From NCBI GenBank assembly GCA_030524425.1, contig JAUNGN010000006.1, positions 46,616-110,615 of the forward strand: DNA of 64,000 bases, in the 5' to 3' direction. Under the pieces are notes generated by a model. The model saw only the letters and a program-made list of their open reading frames with translations. It was not told the DNA's origin and ran no database searches. Below are positions 26,007-35,736 of the stretch, one piece after another. Origin of the DNA: Clostridia bacterium (GTDB taxonomy: Bacteria > Bacillota > Clostridia > Lachnospirales > CAG-274). Position numbers and translations under genes: made by a program. Each line of letters opens with the position of its first letter. Position 1 is the stretch's first letter.

Positions 26007-27665
26007 ATGATTAGTGACAGAGTAAAAAAAGGTCCTGACAAAACTCCTCACCGTTCATTGTTTAAGGCAATGGGCTATACAGATGAGGAATTATCAAGAC
26101 CGTTGATTGGTGTTGTAAATGCCCAGAATGAAATTATTCCCGGACATATTCACCTTGATAATATTGCAAAGGCTGTTAAAGCAGGTATTTTGGCAGCAGG
26201 CGGTACTCCTATTGAGGTGCCTGCTATCGGTGTATGTGACGGTATTGCCATGGGTCATATTGGTATGCACTATTCTCTGCCTACAAGAGAATTAATTGCA
26301 GATTCCATTGAATGTCAGGCTACTGCTCATGCCTTTGACGGACTTGTGCTTATTCCAAACTGTGATAAAATTGTTCCGGGTATGCTTATGGCTGCCGCAA
26401 GATTGAATATTCCTGCTATTGTATGTTCAGGCGGTCCTATGCTTGCAGGTCACAAGGGCTGTGAAAAGCTATCTCTTTCAAAGACCTTTGAGGCTGTTGG
26501 TGCTTATGAGGCAGGTATGATTGATGATAATGAATTAAAGGAATTTGAAAACAAGTCCTGTCCGAGCTGCGGTTCATGCTCAGGTATGTATACTGCAAAT
26601 TCAATGAACTGCTTATCAGAGGTTATTGGTATGGCTTTACCCGGCAACGGTACTATTCCTGCTGTTTACGGTGACAGAATCGGTCTTGCAAAGCATGCAG
26701 GTATGCAGATTATGAAGCTTGTTGAAAATAATGTTAAGCCAAGGGATATTATGAATGAAAAGGCTTTCAGAAATGCTTTAACTATGGATATGGCTCTTGG
26801 CTGTTCAACCAATTCTATGCTCCACCTTCCTGCTATTGCACACGAGGCAGGTGTTGAGTTAAATCTTGATATGGCTAATGAAATCAGTTCAAAGACTCCT
26901 AACCTTTGTCATTTGGCTCCTGCCGGTTCAAATTACATTGAGGAGTTAAATGAAGTTGGCGGTATTCCTGCTGTTATGGCAGAAATTAACAAGCTTGGTT
27001 TACTTGAGCTTGACAATCCAACCTGTACATTAAAGACAGTTGGAGAAAATATAGCTCATATGGAGGGTGCTGACGGTACTATTATTAGAACTGTTGAAAA
27101 TCCATATTCAGCTACAGGCGGTATTGCAGTATTAAGAGGCAATATTGCTCCTGACGGCTGTGTTGTTAAGAGAAGTGCTGTTGCTCCTGAAATGTTAAAG
27201 CACAGCGGTCCTGCAAGAGTATTTAACTCTGAGGAAGAAGCTATTGCAGCTATTTTCGGCGGCAAGATTGTTAAGGGTGACGTTGTGGTTATCGTTTACG
27301 AAGGTCCTAAGGGCGGTCCGGGTATGAGAGAAATGCTTTCTCCAACATCTGCCCTTGCAGGTATGAAGCTTGACAAGGATGTTGCACTTATTACAGACGG
27401 CAGATTTTCCGGTGCATCAAGAGGTGCGAGTATCGGTCACGTTTCTCCTGAAGCTGCTGCAGGAGGAAACATTGGTCTTGTCAGAGAGGGCGATATAATT
27501 GATATAGACATTAATGCAGGCAAAATTAATGTTAATGTAAGTGATGAGGAGCTTGCAGAAAGAAGAAAGTCTTGGGTTATTCCTGAGCCTAAAATTAAGA
27601 CAGGTTATCTTTCAAGATATGCAAGACTTGTAAGCTCTGCTGACAAGGGTGCGGTTTTAAGTTAA
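26007..27665 (+). CDS. ilvD: Dihydroxy-acid dehydratase
   Basis: The 552-residue enzyme has conserved cluster cysteines in '[20 protein letters not shown]' and '[20 protein letters not shown]', and the C-terminal active-site stretch '[20 protein letters not shown]'. It dehydrates dihydroxy-isovalerate and dihydroxy-methylvalerate to the 2-oxoacids that precede valine and isoleucine. The Fe-S cluster makes it oxygen-sensitive, which suits an anaerobe. AGGAGG precedes the ATG. ilvB starts 15 bases after its stop. Confidence 0.96.
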   Translation: MISDRVKKGPDKTPHRSLFKAMGYTDEELSRPLIGVVNAQNEIIPGHIHLDNIAKAVKAGILAAGGTPIEVPAIGVCDGIAMGHIGMHYSLPTRELIADSIECQATAHAFDGLVLIPNCDKIVPGMLMAAARLNIPAIVCSGGPMLAGHKGCEKLSLSKTFEAVGAYEAGMIDDNELKEFENKSCPSCGSCSGMYTANSMNCLSEVIGMALPGNGTIPAVYGDRIGLAKHAGMQIMKLVENNVKPRDIMNEKAFRNALTMDMALGCSTNSMLHLPAIAHEAGVELNLDMANEISSKTPNLCHLAPAGSNYIEELNEVGGIPAVMAEINKLGLLELDNPTCTLKTVGENIAHMEGADGTIIRTVENPYSATGGIAVLRGNIAPDGCVVKRSAVAPEMLKHSGPARVFNSEEEAIAAIFGGKIVKGDVVVIVYEGPKGGPGMREMLSPTSALAGMKLDKDVALITDGRFSGASRGASIGHVSPEAAAGGNIGLVREGDIIDIDINAGKINVNVSDEELAERRKSWVIPEPKIKTGYLSRYARLVSSADKGAVLS

Positions 27666-27680
27666 AGGAAGGAGAAAGAT

Positions 27681-29372
27681 ATGTTATTAAACGGTTCTGA
27701 AATTTTGGTTGAATGCCTTAAGGAACAGGGCGTTGATACTGTATTTGGCTATCCGGGCGGTGCTGTTTTAAATATATATGACGCTCTTTATAAGCATCAG
27801 CACGAAATTAAGCATTACCTTACTTCTCATGAGCAGGGTGCTGCTCATGCTGCTGACGGATATGCCCGTGCAACAGGTAAGGTTGGTGTTTGTATTGCTA
27901 CAAGCGGTCCCGGTGCATGTAATTTGGTTACGGGTATAGCCACTGCTTATATGGACAGTATTCCCATGGTTGCAATTACAGGCAATGTAGGCTTGGAGTA
28001 TTTGGGTAAGGACAGCTTTCAGGAGGTAGATATTACAGGTGTAACAATGCCTATAACAAAGCACAATTTTATTGTTAAGGATGTTACAAAGCTTGCTGAA
28101 ACTGTGAGAAAAGCTTTTTATATTGCAAGAAAGGGTCGTCCCGGTCCTGTACTTATTGATATTACCAAGGATGTTACAGGTGCAATGTGTGAATACACTA
28201 AGGCAGAGCCTTATGTAATTGAAAAGAGAGTAAAGACTATTAAGGATGAGGACTTAAGGTCAGCTGTTGAGCTCATTAAGTCAGCTGAAAAGCCGTTTTT
28301 ATACTGCGGCGGCGGCTGTATTAATGCAGAGGCTTCTGTTGAAATTATTAAGTTTGTTGAAAGTCAGGATATTCCTGTTTCCTGCTCTGCTATGGGTTTG
28401 GGAGTTATTCCTTCAGATCACCCTAATTATACGGGCATGATTGGTATGCATGGTACAAAGACATCTAACCTTTTAGCTAATGAATGTGATTTGTTTATAG
28501 CTATGGGTGCAAGGTTCAGTGACAGAGTTGCAACTAACTTTAAGAAATTTGCACCGAATGCAAAGGTGCTACATATTGATATTGATCCTGCTGAAATAAA
28601 CAAAAATATTGTTACTGCACAGTCAATTATCGGCGATGTTGAAGAAGTCTGCAAGAGATTAAATGCCAGACTTGATAAAACTGAACGTAAGGAATGGTTA
28701 GCTGAAGTTAATGAATACAAGGCTAAGTATCCTTTAAAATATGACCATGACGGTGCATTAAAGCCACAGTACATTATGGAAAGAATTAATGCTATCTGTA
28801 AGGGTGAGGAAATTATTGTAACAGAGGTTGGTCAGCATCAGATGTGGGCGTGCCAGTTTATTGAAAACAAGTATCCGAGACATTTCCTTACTTCAGGAGG
28901 TTTAGGTACTATGGGCTATGGTCTTGGTGCTGCTATTGGTGCTAAGGTTGGACAGCCTGATAAGGTTGTATTTAATATTGCAGGCGACGGCTGTTTCTAT
29001 ATGAATCATATTGAAATGGCTACAGCCGTTGCAAATGATGTGCCTATCATTGAGGTGGTTATTAACAATCACGTTTTAGGTATGGTTAGACAGTGGCAGG
29101 ATTTATTCTATGATGCAAGATATTCACAGACTAATCTTGATAAGGCTACAGACTTTGTTAAGCTTGGAGAGGCTTATAAGGCTCAGGTATTTAATGTTAC
29201 CAAGCCTGAAGAAGTTGATGATGCCATTAAGGGTGCTATTGCCTGCGGCAAGCCTGCTCTTATTATATGCGAAATCGGCAGAGATGAAAAGGTATTCCCT
29301 ATGATTCCTGCAGGCAAGAGCTGTGATGATATGATTACTCTTGATGAATATGAGGAAATGCTTCAGAATTAA
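27681..29372 (+). CDS. ilvB: Acetolactate synthase, catalytic (large) subunit
   Basis: A 563-residue thiamine-diphosphate enzyme with the three expected domains: N-terminal pyrimidine-binding ('FGYPGGAVLNIYDALY', catalytic Glu in TSHEQGAAHAADGYARATGK), central FAD-binding ('SDHPNYTGMIGMHGT'), and C-terminal pyrophosphate-binding ('GDGCFYMNHIEMATAV' with 'NNHVLGMVRQWQ'). It condenses two pyruvates, or pyruvate and 2-ketobutyrate. Its regulatory partner ilvN opens the operon. Ribosome binding site AAGGAAGGAG. It is the last gene before a strong terminator. Confidence 0.96.
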   Translation: MLLNGSEILVECLKEQGVDTVFGYPGGAVLNIYDALYKHQHEIKHYLTSHEQGAAHAADGYARATGKVGVCIATSGPGACNLVTGIATAYMDSIPMVAITGNVGLEYLGKDSFQEVDITGVTMPITKHNFIVKDVTKLAETVRKAFYIARKGRPGPVLIDITKDVTGAMCEYTKAEPYVIEKRVKTIKDEDLRSAVELIKSAEKPFLYCGGGCINAEASVEIIKFVESQDIPVSCSAMGLGVIPSDHPNYTGMIGMHGTKTSNLLANECDLFIAMGARFSDRVATNFKKFAPNAKVLHIDIDPAEINKNIVTAQSIIGDVEEVCKRLNARLDKTERKEWLAEVNEYKAKYPLKYDHDGALKPQYIMERINAICKGEEIIVTEVGQHQMWACQFIENKYPRHFLTSGGLGTMGYGLGAAIGAKVGQPDKVVFNIAGDGCFYMNHIEMATAVANDVPIIEVVINNHVLGMVRQWQDLFYDARYSQTNLDKATDFVKLGEAYKAQVFNVTKPEEVDDAIKGAIACGKPALIICEIGRDEKVFPMIPAGKSCDDMITLDEYEEMLQN

Positions 29373-29411
29373 ATTGTAAAAACATATTGATTTTATATTT
29401 GTCCGATAAAC

Positions 29412-29451
29412 AAAAATATCCCCAAGAGTAAGGCTCTTAGGGATATTTTTA
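29412..29451. terminator. Terminator of the ilv-leu operon
   Basis: AAAATATCCCCAAGAG and CTCTTAGGGATATTTT form a long stem around TAAGG, with T-rich DNA on the right and A-rich on the left. It also serves the convergent lipoprotein gene. Confidence 0.88.
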
Positions 29452-29478
29452 TTATTTAAAAATGCTGTCATTTTTATT

Positions 29479-31473
29479 TTATGAATTAACATTATTTTGG
29501 GAATTATTTATTTCAGGTTTAAAGTTCCTGTTCATTTCCCCTCCTCTGTTATTTCCAAATCCGCCGTTAGATGTTACAACTGATGAAAGAGTAAGGGTTT
29601 CGCTTAAACTTCCTGCTGAAAGAGTGTAGCTTTTATCTTTGCTGAGTTCAGGACAGCTTATAACAACTGACTGATATTTTTTGGCTGGAGTATATTCAAG
29701 TATTACATTTCCGTCTGAATCAGTAAGTTTTATTATATCGGAGGCATTTAAGCTGTTTTCAAAATTGTGAAGTATTGAGTATTGTGCGGAGCTATCAGAA
29801 AAGCCCTGTGCCATACCTGAACTGCCTGTTGCTATTACTGTGCCTCCTGTAATAACGGCTTCTTTTTCATAATCAAGGGCACCGTCACCGTTGCTTTCAG
29901 GTCCGTTAACAAATACTGAACCGCCGTCAATATATATTGAGCCGTTGGAATCAATACCGTCACCCTTTGCAGTAACATTTATATTGCCGTTTGTTATACG
30001 TATATAGGTATCTTCGGTTTCATTTTCCTGAGTGGATTTTCTTTGTTCAGACGGTATATTGTCATTATTACTGCTTGCATTTATTCCGTCATCACTTGCA
30101 TTTAATACAATGTTTCCCCCGTTTATATTGATGATATTACCTTCAATACCCTCATAAGAATCTGTAATATTAATGGTACCGTTATTTATTAATACCTGCT
30201 CATCAGCATGAATACCGTCATCTCCTGAAGAAATAGAGAGGGTTCCGCCTTCTATTGTTATATTTCCGTTGGTATGCAGGGCATCATCCTCAGAGTTGAT
30301 GTTAAAACTGCCGTTATTTATAATAAGTTCACTGCCTGATTTTAATGCTTTTTTACTTTCAGTTGTTGTTTCTTCTGTCGTTTCCTCTGCGGGGGCAGTC
30401 TGATTTTGAATGTTATTATCAGACTTATTATTCATATCGGGAGGAATGTTGTTTTTAAAGTCCCCGCCGTTCATATCGGGAGGAGTGTTGTTTTTGAAGT
30501 CCTCATTGTCCATATCGGGAGGAGTGTTGTTTTTGAAGTCCTCATTGTCCATATCGGGAGGAGTACTGTTCATACGACCTCCTTTCATACCGTCTCTGCC
30601 CATATTTTCATGAGTGCTGTTTTTCTTGGCACTTTCGCTTTCACTTCCGTTACCTGTTTTTATGTTAAACTCTCCGTTATCCAGTCTTAAAATTGTTTCA
30701 GCCTGAAGGGCATCATTTCCGGCATTAATATTAAAGCTTCCTCCGCTGATATAAATATAGCCTTTATTTTCATCCGTATTGTCTGACTGTATTCCGTCTG
30801 TGCCTGTATTAAGTACAATACTGCCGTCTGCAATTTTAACACAGTCCTTGCCATATAGTCCTATATTTTCGGAATTGACCGTAATATTTCCTCCTGTTAT
30901 GACAAGATCGTCTTTTGATACGATTCCGTGCTTATAATTACCATTAACATTAAGCTCTCCCTTGCCGTTAACGGTTAAATCAGCTTTGCTGTAAATAACA
31001 CCGTCAACGCCTGTATCTTCTGCACCTTCTCCGTTACTTAATGTATTTACGGTGTTTTCATTTAATGTAATAAATACTTTATCTGCTTCTTTAATATAAA
31101 TTGCAGCTCCGTTTTCATTATGTATAACGGCATTATTTAGTATAAGCTGTATTTTTTCGGTGTCAGCAGCTTCAATTATTATTTGACCATTAAGTTCTCC
31201 GCTTATTATATAAGTTCCTTCTTCTGATATTGTTACAATATTGTTGTCTGCATTTGCACCGTCACCGCTGATTGTTGCTGTATCAGAGGAAAGAGCAATT
31301 TTAGTTGCTGAGGCATCATCATAGGAGGTGTTTTTATCTCTTTCGGTAAATTCAATATCTATATTTTCTGCTGCTGTAACTTTTTCCGTATCGGCAGCTC
31401 CTATACATCCGGTTAATGATGTTGCTGTCAATACGGATATAATGGCAAAAGCCGTTAATATTTTCATTTTCAT
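29479..31473 (-). CDS. Cthe_2159-like carbohydrate-binding lipoprotein
   Basis: A ~664-residue lipoprotein with lipobox LTGC near residue 22. Most of the chain is built of beta-helix-type turns ('GGNITVNSENIGLYGKDCVK', 'INAGNDALQAETILRLDNGE', 'GDDGIHADEQVLINNGTINI') as in the Cthe_2159/DUF4353 family, whose founding member binds cellulose and polygalacturonate. The family's paired Gly-Asp-Asp-Gly-Ile turns are present. The middle holds a Pro-rich repeat (30433-30573) and a Thr/Glu linker. It is third in a unit with VTC and DUF4956 genes. Start taken at 31473, whose ATG has GAAAGGA at the right distance; 31491 is also possible and would overlap the previous stop. Confidence 0.8.
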   Translation of the reverse strand: MKMKILTAFAIISVLTATSLTGCIGAADTEKVTAAENIDIEFTERDKNTSYDDASATKIALSSDTATISGDGANADNNIVTISEEGTYIISGELNGQIIIEAADTEKIQLILNNAVIHNENGAAIYIKEADKVFITLNENTVNTLSNGEGAEDTGVDGVIYSKADLTVNGKGELNVNGNYKHGIVSKDDLVITGGNITVNSENIGLYGKDCVKIADGSIVLNTGTDGIQSDNTDENKGYIYISGGSFNINAGNDALQAETILRLDNGEFNIKTGNGSESESAKKNSTHENMGRDGMKGGRMNSTPPDMDNEDFKNNTPPDMDNEDFKNNTPPDMNGGDFKNNIPPDMNNKSDNNIQNQTAPAEETTEETTTESKKALKSGSELIINNGSFNINSEDDALHTNGNITIEGGTLSISSGDDGIHADEQVLINNGTINITDSYEGIEGNIININGGNIVLNASDDGINASSNNDNIPSEQRKSTQENETEDTYIRITNGNINVTAKGDGIDSNGSIYIDGGSVFVNGPESNGDGALDYEKEAVITGGTVIATGSSGMAQGFSDSSAQYSILHNFENSLNASDIIKLTDSDGNVILEYTPAKKYQSVVISCPELSKDKSYTLSAGSLSETLTLSSVVTSNGGFGNNRGGEMNRNFKPEINNSQNNVNS
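30433..30573 (-). repeat. Tandem 39-bp coding repeat (PPDM-NEDFKNN units)
   Basis: Three 39-base units (30433-30471, 30472-30510, 30511-30549) and a partial fourth repeat in frame inside the lipoprotein gene. Units two and three are identical in DNA, unit one is diverged. Each encodes 13 residues of the form NTPPDMDNEDFKN. The region is likely a flexible spacer and prone to copy-number change. Confidence 0.92.
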
Positions 31474-31490
31474 ATTATTCATTCCTTTCA

Positions 31491-32186
31491 TTACAATTCG
31501 TCTTTATTTGCAAGTATTCTGCCGCAGGAAATTTCAAGATTCCCGTTTCTGCATCGCAATTCATCAATAAATTCCTTTTCTGATGCACCTGCCTTCAGTT
31601 CTATCTGATAATTAAGATTATAAAGAGCACCCATATTTGTTGTTCTTACTTGTAAAAGCTGATTCTTAGTTGTATATTTTTGGAATAGATCGGTAAAAAT
31701 ATCGGAATAATCCAGGCTTTCCGGGATTGTTATTTTTAAACATCTTTCTCCGCTGTTATTTTCGCCGAAACTGCTTTTTGTAAGTGTGATACTGAATACT
31801 TCAATTATAATTACAAAAAGGACTGCTATTGCCAGATAGCCTGTGCCTGTTGCAAGACCTGATGCCATTGCTAAAAATACACTTGCTATATCCTTTGCAC
31901 TTCCCGGTACCGAACGAAAACGTACAAGTCCGAAAGCTCCCATTATTGCAACACCTGTACCAAGATTACCGTTTACCAGCATTATGACCACCTGTACCAT
32001 TGCAGGCAGCAGGGCAAGAGTTGTTGCAAAGCCTTTTGAGCAATGATTTTTGTAGCCGTGTACACTTGCGATAATTATACCAAGAATAATTGAACAAAGT
32101 GTACATAATAAAAAGCTTGTAATATTAAAGCTGCCTGTATCATTTGATACAGTTAAAATTGAGTTTGTGAATATATTATTAAGCAC
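31491..32186 (-). CDS. DUF4956 membrane protein
   Basis: A 231-residue protein with three to four hydrophobic helices in the first ~130 residues, including 'GTGVAIMGAFGLVRFRSVPG' and 'SAKDIASVFLAMASGLATGT', the strongly conserved core of DUF4956. The C-terminal ~100 residues look soluble, with alternating strands. The family is often encoded beside VTC-domain proteins, as here; its biochemical role is not known. The gene starts with GTG, has a GGAGCG site, and overlaps the end of the VTC gene by 8 bases, so translation is probably coupled. Confidence 0.88.
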   Translation of the reverse strand: MLNNIFTNSILTVSNDTGSFNITSFLLCTLCSIILGIIIASVHGYKNHCSKGFATTLALLPAMVQVVIMLVNGNLGTGVAIMGAFGLVRFRSVPGSAKDIASVFLAMASGLATGTGYLAIAVLFVIIIEVFSITLTKSSFGENNSGERCLKITIPESLDYSDIFTDLFQKYTTKNQLLQVRTTNMGALYNLNYQIELKAGASEKEFIDELRCRNGNLEISCGRILANKDEL

Positions 32187-32907
32187 AGTAATCCGCTCCT
32201 TTCAAATCTGACATTTCACTAATCATTTGCATATAGGCTGTTCCATATTTAGAAAATGAAGTCTGATAAATATGTAAACGGTCTAAAACGTGTGTAAGCC
32301 ATAAAGGAAGTGAATCGGGAATTTTAATCTCCATTAAAACCTCATCAGGAGATAAAAGTGTGTTGCCCCATACTCCCTCTGTCAGCTCCAGATTGTTATT
32401 ACGCCATGTTATGTTACTGTCAAAGGTTATTCTCAAGTCAGGGTTATTAACTCCGTAGGTTGCTATTCTGTCATAAGAAATAAACATTGCGGGACTTATG
32501 TTATTATAGAAAGAAATAAAATAGTCTATTTCTTTTTGTATTTGTGTAGGATTTTCAATTTCCTTATTATGGTACAGATAATCAAAGGCCTTTAAATAGC
32601 TCATATCAACACGTCTTTTATAGACAATTCCCTTGTATTTCTTCTTTAATTCAATAAAAGCAGTGCTGTCCGCATCGGGAATTTCATAGGTCCTCAGTCG
32701 TAGTTTCTCCTTGTAAACAGGCTTATCAAGGGATTCTCTTATAAGTTTGTAATCAGGTGTGTCAAAGTATATATTGCTTATTGTACACCTTCCGTATTTA
32801 TCTGTTTTAAATTCATCTTTTACAGCTTCCGTAAAAAGTTTATATTGTACGGAATTTAGTAAATATTTTTTTTCGTAACGCCTAAAAACTTCTTGATTTT
32901 TACTCAT
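32179..32907 (-). CDS. VTC-domain protein (polyphosphate polymerase-like)
   Basis: A 242-residue protein of the VTC/triphosphate-tunnel type. Its tunnel-lining charged residues appear in RRYEKKYLL at the start, 'TISNIYFDTPDY', 'KEKLRLRTYEIPD', FIELKKKYKGIVYKRRV and the C-terminal EIKIPD. Eukaryotic Vtc4 makes polyphosphate from ATP with this fold; bacterial homologues next to DUF4956 are less studied, so polyphosphate synthesis is a family-based inference. AAGGAGGAG precedes the ATG. It is the first gene of the three-gene minus-strand unit ending with the carbohydrate-binding lipoprotein. Confidence 0.87.
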   Translation of the reverse strand: MSKNQEVFRRYEKKYLLNSVQYKLFTEAVKDEFKTDKYGRCTISNIYFDTPDYKLIRESLDKPVYKEKLRLRTYEIPDADSTAFIELKKKYKGIVYKRRVDMSYLKAFDYLYHNKEIENPTQIQKEIDYFISFYNNISPAMFISYDRIATYGVNNPDLRITFDSNITWRNNNLELTEGVWGNTLLSPDEVLMEIKIPDSLPLWLTHVLDRLHIYQTSFSKYGTAYMQMISEMSDLKGADYCA

Positions 32908-33213
32908 ATTTTTCTCCTCCTTAACTAAAGTTTAACTTTTGTTGTATCCAGTATACAAATTAAAAATTAAGCTGTCTTTAGATAAAAATGAGAATTTAAT
33001 GAGAAAATAAAAATATTAATGGCAAATTAAGCTTAAATATTTTTATCGTATTAATATATTTAAATTTATGCAATATTTACAGTAATTTTGGGATAAAATA
33101 ACAATTGGTATAAACTTTGTAAAAACATAAAAAAAGTGTAGAAATTTAAGCTATGATGTGTTAAAATACTAAGTAAGTATGAATTAAAATATTTTTTTGA
33201 AAAGGAGAATATT
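32908..33213. other. Divergent intergenic region between VTC gene and pyk
   Basis: AT-rich, with no ORF that I can support. A -10-like TAAAAT at 33162-33167 with a poor TAGAAA -35 may drive pyk. No riboswitch or palindrome was recognised. Confidence 0.5.
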
Positions 33214-34983
33214 ATGCGTAAAACTAAAATCGTTTCAACATTAGGCCCGGCATCTAACAGTGTTGAGGAGATTAAGGCTCTCATTGAGGCAGGTATCAGT
33301 GCTGCAAGACTTAATTTTTCTCATGGTGATCATGAGGAGCATGGTGCAAGAATTGCTAACTTAAAGCAGGCAAGAGAAGAGTTAAAGGCGCCTATTCCCA
33401 TTATTCTTGATACAAAGGGTCCCGAAATCAGAACAAGAGATTTAGTTGACGGTAAGAAGGTACAGCTTGAAGAAGGTCAGACTTTTACTATTACAACTGA
33501 TGATATTGTTGGTGATAATACAAGAGTTGCGGTTACTTATGAAGATATTACCAAGGATTTAAGTGTCGGTTCAACTATTCTTATTGATGATGGTCTTATA
33601 GAGCTTACAGTTACCGATATTAAGGGCAATGACGTAGTTTGCAGAGTAGTAAATTCAGGCTTGCTCGGCACAAGGAAAGGTGTAAATTTACCTAACGTAC
33701 ACATTAATCTTCCTGCTCTTACCGAAAAGGATATTGATGATATTAAGTTTGGCGTAAGTGTCGGTGTTGACTATATTGCGGCATCATTTATCCGTTCTGC
33801 AAAGGACGTTCTTGAAATCAAGAGAGTTCTTGAGGAATGCGGAGGCAGTGATGTTCAGATTATCTCTAAGATTGAAAACAGAGATGGTGTTGATAATATT
33901 GATGAAATACTCGAAGTAACTGACGGTATTATGGTTGCAAGAGGTGACCTTGGTGTTGAAATTCCTTTTGAGGAGGTTCCTCTTGTTCAAAAGATGCTTA
34001 TTCAGAAGTGTATTCAGAAAGGTAAGCCGGTTATTACTGCAACACAGATGCTTAACTCTATGATGGATAATCCAAGACCTACAAGGGCAGAGGTTAACGA
34101 TGTTGCAAATGCAATATTTGATCATACTGATGCTATTATGCTTTCAGGTGAAACTGCTCAGGGTGACTATCCTGTTGAGGCTGTTAAGGCCATGGACAGA
34201 ATTGCAAGAAAGATTGAAGAGTCAATTGACTACGCAGACAGATTTAACAAGGCTTTTTCAAAGAGCTTAAGCGTAAGAAATATTACAAGTGCCGTAAGCC
34301 ATTCTGCCTGTACTACAGCTAATGACTTAAATGCTGCTATTATTTCTACAATTACTTTGTCAGGCAGAGCTGTCAGAGAGGTTTCCAAGTATAGACCTGC
34401 TACTACTATATTAGGCTGCTCTCCTGTTGAGAGAACTTGCAGACAGCTTAATCTTATTTGGGGCACCACTCCTATGCAGATTGATTTTGAACAGTCTAAT
34501 ATGTCTGCTTTATTTGATGATTTAGCTGAGAAAGCTCTTGAGCTTGGTTATGCTAAAAACGGTGAGCTTATGGTGTTTACAGGAGGTACTCCTCTTGGTA
34601 CTACAGGTTCTACAAATTCTATTAAAGTTGGTATAGTCGGCGATATTCTTTTAAAGGGCAAAGCAATGACTAAGGCTGCCAAGTTTACTGCACATACTAA
34701 CATTTGTACTAATTGTGAAGAAGCAAAGCTCCATTTTAAGAGCGGTGATATTTTTGTTACTTCCAATTCTGATAAAGGCCTTATACCTTATATGATGAAG
34801 GCAGGTGCAATTATTGTGGGTGCAAGGGATAATAAGATAGATTTTACTCATGCTGTAGATTTAGCAAGAGTATTAAAGATACCTTGTATTCTTTGCGATA
34901 TTGATGTTGCATCTACTATTCCTGATAAGTTACTTGTTACTATTGACAGTAATAAGGGTACTGTTTCTATTGAAAGAATGTAA
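33214..34983 (+). CDS. pyk: Pyruvate kinase with C-terminal PEP-utilizer-like domain
   Basis: A 589-residue enzyme, longer than the ~470 of short pyruvate kinases. 'KTKIVSTLGPASNSVEEIKA' opens the barrel; 'IENRDGVDNIDEIL' and MVARGDLGVEIPFEEV give the catalytic Lys-neighbour and metal residues; the allosteric C domain follows to ~470. The last ~110 residues resemble the phosphohistidine domain of PEP-utilising enzymes, with FTHAV in place of the usual TSHAA. The enzyme makes pyruvate and ATP from phosphoenolpyruvate and ADP. AAGGAG site. Monocistronic, ending in a strong terminator. Confidence 0.95.
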   Translation: MRKTKIVSTLGPASNSVEEIKALIEAGISAARLNFSHGDHEEHGARIANLKQAREELKAPIPIILDTKGPEIRTRDLVDGKKVQLEEGQTFTITTDDIVGDNTRVAVTYEDITKDLSVGSTILIDDGLIELTVTDIKGNDVVCRVVNSGLLGTRKGVNLPNVHINLPALTEKDIDDIKFGVSVGVDYIAASFIRSAKDVLEIKRVLEECGGSDVQIISKIENRDGVDNIDEILEVTDGIMVARGDLGVEIPFEEVPLVQKMLIQKCIQKGKPVITATQMLNSMMDNPRPTRAEVNDVANAIFDHTDAIMLSGETAQGDYPVEAVKAMDRIARKIEESIDYADRFNKAFSKSLSVRNITSAVSHSACTTANDLNAAIISTITLSGRAVREVSKYRPATTILGCSPVERTCRQLNLIWGTTPMQIDFEQSNMSALFDDLAEKALELGYAKNGELMVFTGGTPLGTTGSTNSIKVGIVGDILLKGKAMTKAAKFTAHTNICTNCEEAKLHFKSGDIFVTSNSDKGLIPYMMKAGAIIVGARDNKIDFTHAVDLARVLKIPCILCDIDVASTIPDKLLVTIDSNKGTVSIERM

Positions 34984-34992
34984 TTAGATTTT

Positions 34993-35034
34993 AAAGGGAG
35001 GGTGTTGCAAAATAAATGCAACACCCTCCCTTTT
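34993..35034. terminator. Bidirectional terminator between pyk and carD
   Basis: AAAGGGAGGGTGTTGCA (34993-35009) pairs perfectly with its complement at 35017-35033, with T and A runs on the two sides. Confidence 0.92.
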
Positions 35035-35048
35035 ATAAAATTTATATA

Positions 35049-35528
35049 TTAAATTGAAACGGCAATACCCTGCATAAGCAACTCTTCTGCTCCATGCTTG
35101 TCGACGTCTTTTGATAATATTATTTCACTTAAAATGATTTGTCTGGCAGTACTCATAAGTTTCTTTTCGATGTTTGAAAGGCTTTTATTTCTTTCTCTGA
35201 CAAACAGGGTTTTAAATACCTGCATAACCTTAAATAAATCACCTGTTTTGAGTTTATCCATGTTTTCCTTATATCGGAGATTCCAGTTATCAGACATTTC
35301 AATAATATCCGCACCCTCCACAATGTGCATAACATCATCAGGCGATACAATACTTCTTAAACCGCTCTTTTCTGCCTTTTCGGTAGATACCATAATTTTT
35401 AAATTGTTTACAGGAATTTTTAATACATAATAGGTGATAATTTTACCGTCAATATCCCTATCTTCGATACCTTCAATAATACCCGCACCATACATTGGGT
35501 ACACAACTCTGTCGCCTACATTATACAC
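35049..35528 (-). CDS. CarD-family transcriptional regulator
   Basis: A 159-residue protein. The N-terminal ~65 residues form the CarD/TRCF RNA-polymerase-interacting domain: 'MYNVGDRVVYPMYGAGIIEG', then YYVLKIP and the strand KIMVSTEKAEKSGLRSI. The remainder is helical and ends with the typical ER-rich segment for DNA contact. CarD proteins bind the beta subunit of RNA polymerase and stabilise open complexes at promoters. The ribosome binding site GAGGAGG lies ahead of the ATG. Stand-alone gene, convergent with pyk. Confidence 0.9.
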   Translation of the reverse strand: MYNVGDRVVYPMYGAGIIEGIEDRDIDGKIITYYVLKIPVNNLKIMVSTEKAEKSGLRSIVSPDDVMHIVEGADIIEMSDNWNLRYKENMDKLKTGDLFKVMQVFKTLFVRERNKSLSNIEKKLMSTARQIILSEIILSKDVDKHGAEELLMQGIAVSI

Positions 35529-35690
35529 TTTGATAAGCCTCCTCTCGTAATAATAAAAGCTAAAAAATTATAAATTTTTACTCAATATAATAATAACATA
35601 TAATTTTATAATTTTAAAGACTATTTATTCACAATATATTTTTTACTTTTTTTAGCAAAATATACAAAAAGGTTTATGTTTTTGTTAAAA

Positions 35691-35724
35691 ATAACAAAAG
35701 AGCTTCAATATAATTGAAACTCTT
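35691..35724 (-). terminator. Terminator of trpD
   Basis: On the minus strand AAGAGTTTCAAT and ATTGAAGCTCTT (35713-35724 with 35698-35709) pair around TAT, followed by TTGTTA. Confidence 0.7.
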
Positions 35725-35736
35725 AATCGTCAAATT

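Noticed and set aside
30433..30573. CRISPR-like array of regularly spaced repeats
   Set aside because: The units are contiguous, in frame, coding, and lack unique spacers. No CRISPR array or cas gene was seen anywhere in the window.
30406..30690. Repetitive plus-strand ORFs with VFEVLIVHIGRS units
   Set aside because: They read the 39-bp repeat of the lipoprotein gene on the wrong strand.
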